From contig NZ_JACYFS010000004.1 of NCBI RefSeq assembly GCF_014837145.1, positions 310,001 through 374,000 of the forward strand: a stretch of 64,000 nt of DNA. The letters are read 5' to 3'. Positions within the stretch are counted from its first letter, which is position 1. Each line of letters opens with the position of its first letter. Positions 32,333 through 41,485 of this stretch are shown piece after piece. Made by a program: the position numbers and the translations under genes. This DNA is from Chryseobacterium caseinilyticum (GTDB lineage: Bacteria; Bacteroidota; Bacteroidia; Flavobacteriales; Weeksellaceae). The notes beneath the pieces are model-generated. The model saw only the letters and a program-made list of their open reading frames with translations. It was not told the DNA's origin and did not search any database.

Positions 32333-34432
32333 TTACTGAATTTTCCAGCTGATTCCGAACATAAAGTTGATTCCGGCCTGTGAAAAGTATACCGGACCGT
32401 TGTAAACATAGCCATTGTTGACATATTTCTGATCCAGAATATTGTTGATTAAAAGCTTCAGAGCCACTTCCTGTTTTTTGATCTTAAGATCGTACTGCGC
32501 GTTGAAATCGGTCAGCAGATAATCGTTAAGCTGTAAATCCTGAGTTTGGGTATTGTCTAAATATTGCTTTCCGACATACTGATTGGTCAGCATAAACTGA
32601 AAATTCTTTACCGGACTGTACTTCAATGTTAAATTGGCAATTAAGTTCGGAGAAAAAGAAATTTCGGTGTCTCCCAGATTCTGAACACCTGTTTCGTCCT
32701 CAATTCTGAAATCTAAATTCTGATTTTGGCTGGCACTTACGTTTGCTGAAATTTCAAACTTTTTTGAAACTTTTGCCAGAGCTCCAACTTCAATCCCACG
32801 TCTGTAACTTTTACCGGAATTGGTTCTGATAAATTCACCGATATTGCTGATCTGCCCGTTTAAAACCAACTGATTCAGGTAATACATATAATAAAGATTG
32901 GCTGTAAAAGCCACTTTCCCAAACTGCTTTTCAAATCCTGCTTCGAAGTCGTGGAGTTTTTCAGATTTCACATCGTTATCTGAAATTAAATCATCACGGT
33001 TCGGTTCGCGCTGTGCATGGGCATAGGAAACAAAAACTTTTCCGCCACCGATTTTATAATTTACACCGGCTTTAGGATTGAAAAACAGCCAGTTTTTATT
33101 TAAATCAGCACCTTCAAAATCCCCTTCCTGAAGAATTTTTGTATCGTAATCGATATTTCTGATCTGAAGATCTCCAAAGAATTCAAAATTGTTTACCGTT
33201 ACCAAAGCTTTTGCAAAACCTGCCACTTCATTCTTCACCGAACGGTTTCGGTAGTATTCAGATTCTACAATCTGCGGATTGAAAACATCAGTTACATTTC
33301 CATAATGTCTTCCATAGTATTGGTTTCCGACAACGCCAAAATTCAGATCTAAATTTTCAAATTTTCCGTACAATGTAGAAACGACTCCGTAGAAATCATT
33401 ATTCAGCCATTTTTTTCTGATGAAATCTGAATATTCTTCACCATTGATATCGGGAAGATTGTATCTCGCAAAAGGATCGCCCTGTTTGTAGTTTTCGTAG
33501 TAACCACGGCCTTTTGTGTAGTGAAGAGTCGTCTCAAGACTCCAATTTTCATTTAAACCCTGTTCCCAAAGTAACTGATAGTGATTTTGTCGGTAATTAT
33601 CGGTTTCGTTATCATAAAACCCTACGATATTTTCCCAGTTGGCGTCATATATTGCACCTGAAAAATTATATCTTGGATTGGTTTCCCAGGTTTTTCTGTC
33701 TACCCCGTTCCATGCCTGATAGGTTTTTTCTTTTCCACCAAAAGTCATCAGACGCAGCTTCGTCATTCCTTCTTCAAACAATGCTGTGAAATTATACGAA
33801 TGCAGATCAGAAGAAGCACGGTCGATAAAACCATCGGAATGGATATGAGAATATCTACCCATCAAAGAAAGACGGTCTTTCCAGAACTTCCCTGAACCTA
33901 TTTCCGCTGAATATTTGTAGGTATTAAATGAACCATAACTGTCGTCGGTTTTAAAATAAAACTTTTCTTCAGGTTCTTTAGAAATAATGTTAATGCTTGC
34001 TCCAAAAGCCGAAACTCCATTATTTGAGGTTCCCACACCACGCTGAATCACAACCTGCGATGCCGAACTCGTCAGATCCGGAACATTGACAAAAAAAGTT
34101 CCCTGACTTTCGGAATCATTAAACGGAACTCCGTTCATCATCACGTTAATTCCTCTTCCGGCAACACCACGAATCCTGAAACCCGTGTATCCAACGCCAT
34201 TTCCGGCATCTGAGGTAGAAATAACTGAAGTCTGGTTTTTGAGCAACATCGGAAGATCCTGCCCTAGATTTTTGCTGTCGAGATCTCTCTGCACACTGAT
34301 AATTTCTTTTGCAACAGGAAGTCGCCTGGTAAAGCTCACAGCTTCGATCTCTCTCACAGCAACAGTGTCTGCAGTCTGAGCATTCAGAAAATTGGCGGCT
34401 ACGGTAAGCCCTAAAAAAATAAATCCTTTCAT
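32333..34432 (-). CDS. TonB-dependent receptor under TPP riboswitch control, probable thiamine transporter
   Basis: The 699-residue outer-membrane receptor has a signal peptide (MKGFIFLGLTVAANFLNAQ), a plug domain (LPMLLKNQTSVISTSDAGNG, FRIRGVAGRGINVMMNGVPF, VVIQRGVGTSNNGVSAFGASINI) and a long beta-barrel ending in the aromatic GINFMFGISWKIQ. Its leader contains a TPP riboswitch (34552-34622), so it is switched off when thiamine pyrophosphate is plentiful. TPP-regulated receptors of this kind in Bacteroidetes are assigned to thiamine (or precursor) uptake. The substrate is therefore inferred from regulation, not from the protein itself. No other thiamine gene adjoins it. Confidence 0.9.
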   Translation of the reverse strand: MKGFIFLGLTVAANFLNAQTADTVAVREIEAVSFTRRLPVAKEIISVQRDLDSKNLGQDLPMLLKNQTSVISTSDAGNGVGYTGFRIRGVAGRGINVMMNGVPFNDSESQGTFFVNVPDLTSSASQVVIQRGVGTSNNGVSAFGASINIISKEPEEKFYFKTDDSYGSFNTYKYSAEIGSGKFWKDRLSLMGRYSHIHSDGFIDRASSDLHSYNFTALFEEGMTKLRLMTFGGKEKTYQAWNGVDRKTWETNPRYNFSGAIYDANWENIVGFYDNETDNYRQNHYQLLWEQGLNENWSLETTLHYTKGRGYYENYKQGDPFARYNLPDINGEEYSDFIRKKWLNNDFYGVVSTLYGKFENLDLNFGVVGNQYYGRHYGNVTDVFNPQIVESEYYRNRSVKNEVAGFAKALVTVNNFEFFGDLQIRNIDYDTKILQEGDFEGADLNKNWLFFNPKAGVNYKIGGGKVFVSYAHAQREPNRDDLISDNDVKSEKLHDFEAGFEKQFGKVAFTANLYYMYYLNQLVLNGQISNIGEFIRTNSGKSYRRGIEVGALAKVSKKFEISANVSASQNQNLDFRIEDETGVQNLGDTEISFSPNLIANLTLKYSPVKNFQFMLTNQYVGKQYLDNTQTQDLQLNDYLLTDFNAQYDLKIKKQEVALKLLINNILDQKYVNNGYVYNGPVYFSQAGINFMFGISWKIQ

Positions 34433-34476
34433 TCTTATAAATTTTTAAAATTTAAATGAATAAAAGGGGCGATTAT

Positions 34477-34549
34477 GAATAAGTAATGAGTGATTGGTAA
34501 TAAGTAATATTTAATGATTGCTCATTACCTATTATTCATTGCTCATTTT
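34477..34549 (-). promoter_or_regulatory. Long imperfect hairpin between TPP aptamer and start codon
   Basis: The arms at 34477-34511 and 34512-34549 are imperfect inverted repeats built from GGTAATRAGYAAT-like units (about 27 of 36 positions match, several mismatches being G-U in RNA). It lies between the aptamer and the ATG, where the expression platform would be. No T-run follows, so it is not a standard terminator. Confidence 0.45.
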
Positions 34550-34551
34550 TA

Positions 34552-34622
34552 AGTTCCCTAAACAGCATTACCTGTTCCAGGTTCATTGGGTATAATCTCA
34601 GCTCCGGTTGGGGCACCCCTTA
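34552..34622 (-). promoter_or_regulatory. TPP riboswitch (THI element)
   Basis: On the minus strand all hallmark blocks are in order: AAGGGGTGCC, GCTGAGATTATACCC, TGAACCTG, CAGGTAATGC and TTTAGGGAAC. This is the standard thiamine-pyrophosphate aptamer, about 70 nt long, starting just after the -7 box at 34634-34641. Confidence 0.95.
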
Positions 34623-34633
34623 AATTTCATCGG

Positions 34634-34641
34634 CAAAAGTA
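34634..34641 (-). promoter_or_regulatory. -7 box upstream of the TPP riboswitch
   Basis: TACTTTTG on the minus strand fits TAnnTTTG; transcription from here would begin close to the 5' edge of the aptamer. Confidence 0.55.
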
Positions 34642-34672
34642 ATACTTTTTTAGATAATCTTTAAAATTATTT

Positions 34673-35467
34673 TTACTTGTAAGATTTGTTGTGAATATCG
34701 ATGTAGTAATAGTTGACATCGTCTTTGGTGACTTCAAACATTTTGCCCAGTTTCCAGCTGTAGTTTCTTTTAATATCTCTGTATTCAAAAGGGATTACAA
34801 TTTGGTTTTTAGTATCAATAATTCCGAATTTATCGTTGCTGGCAGCGATAATCATAGGGTTTGCCACGTCATTGGTTTCCATTACAAAAAGAAAATCGTA
34901 GGAAGGATAAATTGTGAACTGCTTCTTATCAGCAGGATTTACAAACCTTCCGTCTTCTATCAAACCGTACTTTCCATTCAGGCGGTAGGCGTGGAAACGT
35001 GCTTTTTTATATTCAGCCTTGCAGACGCCTAAATCGGCAGGTTTATAGGTATAGACAATTTTTCCGGACATATTAATACGGTAGGAAACTCCACCTTTAT
35101 CGACTGTTGCATAGTTTTTTGAACCAAATTTTTTCACCTTTTCGTTTGGTGAATACAAGAGATTGCAGTCCTCACCGAAGAACAGGGCAATATGGTATTC
35201 AGGCTGAATAATGAATTTCCCGTTCTGGTTTACATACCCAAATTTTCCGTCTTTTTTCTGAGGAATAAGTACAGGAACCTCCTCATCAAGAACAATTACA
35301 TCTTTAGGCAAAACATCATCAGAAACAGAACTGCGGACTGCTGTTTTTTTAACCGGAACCTTTGATAACGGTTTGGTTTTTAAAACTTTAGATTGAGAAT
35401 TAAAGAGTAAACTCAAGAGAGTAAATGCCATTAAGGTCATCTTAGAGGGAATTTTAGGAGTCATCAT
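34673..35467 (-). CDS. WG-repeat (KWG) protein, exported
   Basis: The 264-residue protein has an N-terminal signal (MTLMAFTLLSLLFNSQS) and at least three WG-type repeats: GKFGYVNQNGKFIIQPEY near 78-95, NGKYGLIEDGRFV, and DKFGIIDTKNQIVIPFEY near 215-232. These KWG units form beta-rich repeats of unknown binding function, common in Bacteroidota. The gene stands alone between the TPP-regulated receptor and a 374-bp gap. Confidence 0.82.
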   Translation of the reverse strand: MMTPKIPSKMTLMAFTLLSLLFNSQSKVLKTKPLSKVPVKKTAVRSSVSDDVLPKDVIVLDEEVPVLIPQKKDGKFGYVNQNGKFIIQPEYHIALFFGEDCNLLYSPNEKVKKFGSKNYATVDKGGVSYRINMSGKIVYTYKPADLGVCKAEYKKARFHAYRLNGKYGLIEDGRFVNPADKKQFTIYPSYDFLFVMETNDVANPMIIAASNDKFGIIDTKNQIVIPFEYRDIKRNYSWKLGKMFEVTKDDVNYYYIDIHNKSYK

Positions 35468-35841
35468 GTTTAGTTTTTATCCTTCAAAAATACTAAAATA
35501 GAATTTATAAAATGTATATTTATAAAGAATCTAAATAGCGATGCTTTAATAAAATATTTAAAATTCGTAAATTTGACAGCATTTTTAAATGTTTGATAAT
35601 TTTTAATAAAACATTTTACAGAAAGCCTTTCGAGCACTTCGCATGATTAGAGCTTACCAAAACGCTTGTTTTATAAAATTGAAGATGATTCTTTTCTGTC
35701 AATTTAATTTAAAATTTTATCTCACATTACAACTGACTGATTTTTAGCTGAATCACACAGTTTCAAAAAATTCAAAAGAAATATTTGCAGTTTCAAAAAC
35801 TGTAAACATCTAAAATAAAGATTGAAAAGACTTCTAGAATT
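35468..35841. other. Intergenic region upstream of acnB
   Basis: The 374 bp hold no convincing gene. One TAAATTTG box on the plus strand at 35568-35575 could start a 260-nt leader for acnB. No terminator or recognisable RNA was found. Confidence 0.4.
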
Positions 35842-38622
35842 ATGAATATTTATCAGGATTACATCCAGGAAATCGAGGAAAGAAAAACACAGGGGCTTCA
35901 CCCAAAACCAATTGACGGCGCAGATTTACTGAGCGCAATTATTGAGCAGATCAAAGATACAGCAAACGAATACAGAGCTGATTCTCTTAAATTTTTCATC
36001 TACAACACTTTGCCTGGTACAACAAGTGCTGCAGGTGTGAAAGCTAAATTTTTGAAAGAAATTATTCTTGGTGAATCCGCAGTTGCAGAAATCACTCCAA
36101 CTTATGCTTTTGAATTGCTGTCTCACATGAAAGGTGGACCTTCAATCGGGGTTTTACTTGATTTGGCTTTAGGAAATGACGAAGCAACTGCAAAACAAGC
36201 TGCTGAAGTTCTTAAAACTCAGGTTTATCTTTACGATGCTGACACAGCCCGTTTAAAAGAAGCTTTCGATGCTGGAAATGTAATCGCCAAAGATATTTTG
36301 GAAAGCTATGCAAAGGCAGAGTTTTTCACCAAACTTCCTGAAGTTGCAGAAGAAATTAAAGTGGTAACGTTTATCGCCGGTGAAGGTGATATCTCGACCG
36401 ATTTACTTTCTCCCGGAAACCAGGCTCACTCGCGTTCAGACAGAGAACTTCACGGAAAATGCATGATCACTCCTGAAGCTCAGGAAGAAATCAAGGCTTT
36501 ACAGGCTCAGCATCCTGATGCAAGTGTAATGCTGATCGCAGAAAAAGGAACAATGGGTGTTGGTTCTTCCCGTATGTCTGGTGTAAACAACGTTGCGCTT
36601 TGGACAGGTAAACAGGCAAGTCCTTACGTACCTTTCGTCAACATCGCTCCAATTGTGGCGGGGACAAACGGTATTTCTCCAATTTTTCTTACCACAGTTG
36701 ACGTAACAGGAGGTATCGGAATCGACCTTCAGAACTGGGTTAAAAAAACAGACGAAAACGGAAATCCTGTACGTAATGAGAACGGTGACATTATTTTAGA
36801 AGAAAAATATTCTGTCGCTACAGGAACTGTTTTGACCATCAATACAAAAGAAAAGAAATTATACAACGGAGAAACTGAACTGAAAGATATTTCAAAATCA
36901 TTCACTCCTCAAAAATTAGAGTTTATCAAGGCTGGTGGTTCTTACGCTATCGTATTCGGTAAAAAAATCCAGACTTTCGCTGCTAAAACTTTAGGAATTA
37001 CAGCTCCAACGGTTTTTGCTCCTTCAAAAGAAATTTCAATCGAAGGACAAGGTCTGACTGCTGTTGAAAAAATCTTCAACAGAAATGCAGTTGGGGTTAC
37101 TGAAGGTAAATTATTGCACGCAGGTTCAGACGTTCGTGTAGAAGTAAACATTGTTGGTTCTCAGGATACAACAGGTTTGATGACTGCACAGGAATTGGAG
37201 TCAATGGCAGCAACAGTGATCTCTCCAATCGTAGACGGAGCTTATCAGTCGGGTTGTCACACAGCTTCAGTTTGGGATAAAAAAGCACAGGCCAATATCC
37301 CTAAATTAATGAAATTCATGAACGAATTCGGTGTCATCACAGCACGCGACCCGAAAGGTGAATACCACGCGATGACAGACGTTATTCACAAAGTTCTAAA
37401 TGATATTACGGTTGACGAATGGGCAATCATCATCGGAGGTGACTCTCACACAAGAATGTCTAAAGGTGTTGCTTTCGGAGCTGATTCCGGAACTGTAGCG
37501 TTGGCTTTGGCAACAGGTGAAGCATCAATGCCGATTCCTGAATCTGTGAAAGTGACTTTCAAAGGAGACATGAAAGAGCACATGGATTTCCGTGATGTTG
37601 TACACGCAACTCAGGCTCAGATGTTAAAGCAGTTCGACGGAGAAAATGTTTTCCAGGGTAGAATTATTGAGGTTCATATCGGAACCCTTCCTGCTGACCA
37701 GGCATTTACATTCACTGACTGGACTGCAGAAATGAAGGCAAAAGCCTCTATCTGTATTTCTGAAGACGATACTTTGATCGAGTCACTGGAAATTGCGAAA
37801 AGCAGAATTCAGATTATGATCGACAAAGGAATGGATAATCACAATCAGGTTCTTCAGGGCTTAATCGATAAAGCAAACAAGAGAATCGAGGAAATCAGAA
37901 CGGGTGACAAACCAGCTTTGACTCCGGATTCCAATGCAAAATATTACGCAGAAGTTGTGGTTGACCTGGACATCATCGTTGAGCCAATGATTGCTGACCC
38001 GGATGTAAACAACGACGACGTTTCCAAAAGATATACGCACGACACCATCAGAGACCTTACTTTCTACGGAGGTGAGAAAAAAGTGGATCTTGGTTTTGTA
38101 GGTTCATGTATGGTTCACAAAGGTGACCTTAAAATCGTTTCTCAGATGTTGAAAAATATCGAAAAGAAAAACGGTAAAGTGGAATTCAACGCGCCATTAG
38201 TTGTAGCAGCGCCTACTTACAACATCATCGACGAGTTAAAAGCTGAAGGAGACTGGGAATTTTTAGAAAAATATTCAGGTTTTGAATTCAACGACAATGC
38301 TCCAAAAGGTGAAGCACGTACTCAGTATGAAAACATGATGTACCTTGAGCGTCCAGGCTGTAACCTTTGTATGGGTAACCAAGAAAAAGCTGAAAAAGGA
38401 GACACAGTTTTGGCAACTTCTACAAGACTTTTCCAGGGAAGAGTGGTTGAAGATTCAGAACGTAAAAAAGGTGAATCTTTATTAGCTTCGACTCCTGTGG
38501 TTGTATTGTCTGCGATCATCGGAAGAATTCCAAGCATTGAAGAATACAAAGCAGCAGTTGCAGGTATTGATTTAACGACTTTTGTTCCTTCTATCAAGGA
38601 ATTGGTGACTGTTGGTCATTAA
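35842..38622 (+). CDS. acnB: Aconitate hydratase B (also 2-methylisocitrate dehydratase type)
   Basis: AcnB isomerises citrate to isocitrate with a 4Fe-4S cluster. The 926 residues have the AcnB-specific N-terminal HEAT-like domain (about 1-160), then the swivel domain before the catalytic domains. Cluster ligands are in GSCMVHKGD and RPGCNLCMGN; VDGAYQSGCHTASVW and GGDSHTRMSKGV are further active-site blocks. AcnB also acts in the methylcitrate cycle. A second, mitochondrial-type aconitase lies 2.9 kb downstream on the same strand with an unrelated lyase in between. Confidence 0.95.
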   Translation: MNIYQDYIQEIEERKTQGLHPKPIDGADLLSAIIEQIKDTANEYRADSLKFFIYNTLPGTTSAAGVKAKFLKEIILGESAVAEITPTYAFELLSHMKGGPSIGVLLDLALGNDEATAKQAAEVLKTQVYLYDADTARLKEAFDAGNVIAKDILESYAKAEFFTKLPEVAEEIKVVTFIAGEGDISTDLLSPGNQAHSRSDRELHGKCMITPEAQEEIKALQAQHPDASVMLIAEKGTMGVGSSRMSGVNNVALWTGKQASPYVPFVNIAPIVAGTNGISPIFLTTVDVTGGIGIDLQNWVKKTDENGNPVRNENGDIILEEKYSVATGTVLTINTKEKKLYNGETELKDISKSFTPQKLEFIKAGGSYAIVFGKKIQTFAAKTLGITAPTVFAPSKEISIEGQGLTAVEKIFNRNAVGVTEGKLLHAGSDVRVEVNIVGSQDTTGLMTAQELESMAATVISPIVDGAYQSGCHTASVWDKKAQANIPKLMKFMNEFGVITARDPKGEYHAMTDVIHKVLNDITVDEWAIIIGGDSHTRMSKGVAFGADSGTVALALATGEASMPIPESVKVTFKGDMKEHMDFRDVVHATQAQMLKQFDGENVFQGRIIEVHIGTLPADQAFTFTDWTAEMKAKASICISEDDTLIESLEIAKSRIQIMIDKGMDNHNQVLQGLIDKANKRIEEIRTGDKPALTPDSNAKYYAEVVVDLDIIVEPMIADPDVNNDDVSKRYTHDTIRDLTFYGGEKKVDLGFVGSCMVHKGDLKIVSQMLKNIEKKNGKVEFNAPLVVAAPTYNIIDELKAEGDWEFLEKYSGFEFNDNAPKGEARTQYENMMYLERPGCNLCMGNQEKAEKGDTVLATSTRLFQGRVVEDSERKKGESLLASTPVVVLSAIIGRIPSIEEYKAAVAGIDLTTFVPSIKELVTVGH

Positions 38623-38662
38623 TAGATTTTACATTAAAGTCGAAAAATCCTTTAATTTTAAT

Positions 38663-38710
38663 AAAAAAAGAAAGATTCTAGCCCTTCAGGACTAGAATCT
38701 TTCTTTTTTT
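38663..38710. terminator. Bidirectional terminator after acnB
   Basis: A 19-bp perfect stem, AAAAAAAGAAAGATTCTAG at 38663-38681 with its complement at 38692-38710, around CCCTTCAGGA. Serves acnB and the convergent lyase gene. Confidence 0.92.
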
Positions 38711-38753
38711 ATAGAATCAATCATATTAGCAAGATCTGGCAATAAATTATTTT

Positions 38754-40904
38754 CTATTCTTTTATCAATTTGATATTTGATGTTCCTTTTTCAGACTGAA
38801 CCGTAACAATGTATACGCCCGTACCCGAGGAGCTAACTTCAGTTTGGTTTTTTCCTTTTCCAGAGCCTACTTTCACACCTAACATGTTATGAATGGCATA
38901 AGTAAACACTCCTTCAGCCTTAATTGTGAAAGTTTGACCAGCAGGATTCGGATAAATCACAGCATCAGCTGATTGCACATTCTGAGATGAGTTTGCTCCC
39001 GCAGTAACTACATTTGGCTTTGTTTGTGCTGCCATATCAACTCCTAAGTAAAAACTTGGATGTGGAGGCTGATTGTAAGCCGAATTTTGCCAGGCAATTG
39101 CCAGTCTATATTGGGGATCATGCATCAAAGTATATAATTTATGGGTAGTAGGTATATTGGTTGTATAAATCCTGATGGAAGTATTGTCATTTTTACGAAA
39201 TATCACCTCTTCTCTCCAATCTCCAAAAAGATCAGCACTTAAACATGGGGTAGCTTTTGTGGTGTTGTTTGATGAATATCCTGTAGCAGTAAGTATATTA
39301 ACGGTTTTCCCATTAATATAATCCCATTTATCTATTTTATTCGAATCTAATAATTCACGGTTCAAATCTCCATCCCACCAGATAGAAAAATTTTGTGTCG
39401 GTTTTTTATTGCTGATTAGATTTCCTTTACAATCCATTAAATAGTTTACGCCATTTGCACTTCCAAAACATTCATAACCTTTGTAACGTGGGTCAATATC
39501 TGCAGCATTACAACGTCCTATGTCCCCAGTTGAAGGTATTCCCCATAATGTAGCTCCTGTTTTTGCATCTAAAAAAACCAAACCTTTCGTTTTATATTTA
39601 GCAGGTTCTTCTAAACACTGCCATATTTCCATTCCAGGACGATCCGGATCCATGTCAGTCATATGTAAAGCATCCCCATGACCTAAAGTATTAGCAAATA
39701 ACAAGGTACCATCATCATCAATAGCACTTGAACCGTTAATTATTTCGTCTTTGCCATCACCATCAACATCGCCTACAGTCATTTGATGATTCCCCATGCC
39801 TGCTGCTGCAGAATTTCCAGACGTACTGCTGTCAAAAATCCATCGTTGCGAAAGCTTACCGTTTTTCCAGTCCCACGCCACACGTACGAGTCTTGTGTAA
39901 TAACCACGTCCCATTATTAGACTGGGTTTAGATCCGTCAAGATAAGCGACAGCGGCAAGAAAACGTTCAGAACGGCCTCCATAACTATCTCCCCAAGAAG
40001 GTACGCTTCCGCGTACAGGCAAATAATCGGTTGTAGCCATTGCTTTTCCTGTTTCACCATTAAAAATAGTTAGAAATTCAGGACCTGATATAACTGCACC
40101 ATAAGTACTTGTTGATGTTGTACTTCCGTTTGGATTTCTGTAATCTGCTGCTGCATTTCCAATAACCACTCCAGTTCCATCTATGGTTCCGTCCGATGTC
40201 CTGCAAGCCAATTCTGCTTTTCCATCCGAATCCAAATCATACACCATAAACTGGGTATAATGAGCACCAGCACGGATGTTTTTTCCTAAATCGATTCTCC
40301 ATAAACGTGTTCCGTCTAAGCGATAGCAGTCAATATAAACGTTGCCCGTAAAACCGGGCTGTGAATTGTCTTTTGAATTGGTTGGATCCCATTTAACGAA
40401 AATTTCGTACTGTCCATCTCCGTCTACGTCACCCACACTGCAGTCATTTATTTCATAAGTATAAGACCCACTTACAGTAGTTCCTCCGGGAGGAATCTGC
40501 ATTGCAATGTCTAAATATGGATTTGCCCATACAGTAGCAGGCTCTGAAGCTGGTTGTTCTACACCATTAATAATGGCACGAACGGTGTAAATTCCGTTGG
40601 TCGTAATATCGTGATTAAAATTTGTAATGGTTGTAAAAGGGCTTCCCGTTACTTTTACATTATTAAAATACAGGTTATAGCTTGTATTTGTTTCTTCGGT
40701 TCCCAACATTCTCCAACCTACATAAACCTGATTAGCGTTTAATCGCATTGCAACTAAACCTCGATTGAGTTTTTCAACTGTGCGTTGTGCGTTCATTTGT
40801 GAGGTAAGTCCGAAGAGTAATAAAAATAAGATGCCCGATTTCCTGATTATATCGGCCAAAGCAATTCTAAGATTGACATACAGTTTTAGTTTTTCTTTGT
40901 TCAT
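38754..40904 (-). CDS. Rhamnogalacturonan lyase (PL11-type) with type IX sorting tail
   Basis: The 716-residue protein cleaves the rhamnogalacturonan I backbone of pectin. After a signal peptide (ILFLLLFGLTSQMNAQ, about 25-40) come the PL11 hallmarks: RGLVAMRLNANQVYVGWRML, then repeated calcium-binding loops GDVDGDGQYE, YDLDSDGKAE, GDVDGDGKDE in an eight-blade propeller. The C-terminus (AVIYPNPAGQTFTIK...GTGVYIVTVQSEKG) is a type A T9SS sorting domain. The enzyme is therefore secreted or surface-bound. No susCD or other pectin genes are near, so it is an isolated pectinase. Confidence 0.9.
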   Translation of the reverse strand: MNKEKLKLYVNLRIALADIIRKSGILFLLLFGLTSQMNAQRTVEKLNRGLVAMRLNANQVYVGWRMLGTEETNTSYNLYFNNVKVTGSPFTTITNFNHDITTNGIYTVRAIINGVEQPASEPATVWANPYLDIAMQIPPGGTTVSGSYTYEINDCSVGDVDGDGQYEIFVKWDPTNSKDNSQPGFTGNVYIDCYRLDGTRLWRIDLGKNIRAGAHYTQFMVYDLDSDGKAELACRTSDGTIDGTGVVIGNAAADYRNPNGSTTSTSTYGAVISGPEFLTIFNGETGKAMATTDYLPVRGSVPSWGDSYGGRSERFLAAVAYLDGSKPSLIMGRGYYTRLVRVAWDWKNGKLSQRWIFDSSTSGNSAAAGMGNHQMTVGDVDGDGKDEIINGSSAIDDDGTLLFANTLGHGDALHMTDMDPDRPGMEIWQCLEEPAKYKTKGLVFLDAKTGATLWGIPSTGDIGRCNAADIDPRYKGYECFGSANGVNYLMDCKGNLISNKKPTQNFSIWWDGDLNRELLDSNKIDKWDYINGKTVNILTATGYSSNNTTKATPCLSADLFGDWREEVIFRKNDNTSIRIYTTNIPTTHKLYTLMHDPQYRLAIAWQNSAYNQPPHPSFYLGVDMAAQTKPNVVTAGANSSQNVQSADAVIYPNPAGQTFTIKAEGVFTYAIHNMLGVKVGSGKGKNQTEVSSSGTGVYIVTVQSEKGTSNIKLIKE

Positions 40905-41485
40905 GATTTTAATATTTGTTGGTTGATTTTAGTGAAAATAGATTAAAGCCAATTCAATTCATTAATAAGTGATTACAATGGTATGTAAAGCTACTTCAAA
41001 AATTATTTTTATTTACAATTAAAAAACAAAAAAATTAACAAAAAATATAATTATATTACAATAATTAACAGCTTATCATTGAATTATCATCAATAAAAAG
41101 AAGAAAACAACAATATTTACATATGAGCAAAACAGCCACAATAAAAGACTTTTACAGTTTAAAATACCTATCTAAAATATCTTTCATGTCATTCTTTATC
41201 TTAAAAAATGACATGAAAGATATATCTTAATTACTAGGAAAGTTTTCTTTTTTTAGAACGGTTCTATTTAAGCTTATCAAGAATTATTTTGATATAAATC
41301 AACGAGTAAGGTTTAATTTTTTCTTAACTTGATTGTTACAAATAATTACAATCATTCATCCTATTTTATGCCTTTAATTAGATTGAAGGAACAGAATTTG
41401 TTACTATTATTTGGAATGATTTTCTGCATTATCATTAAGAAAATGGCAGAAAATAATTATTGAAAATAAAAAAATTAAAATAGAT
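40905..41485. other. 581-bp intergenic region with a long perfect inverted repeat
   Basis: No gene was found. The main structure is a 17-bp perfect inverted repeat, ATATCTTTCATGTCATT at 41177-41193 and its complement at 41207-41223, with a 13-nt loop. No T-run follows on either strand. The rest is A/T-rich and includes the upstream regions of the lyase (minus) and the aconitase (plus). Confidence 0.6.

Noticed and set aside
38754..40904. Polysaccharide utilisation locus
   Set aside because: Only one polysaccharide lyase is present; there is no SusC/SusD pair, regulator or further glycan enzyme beside it.
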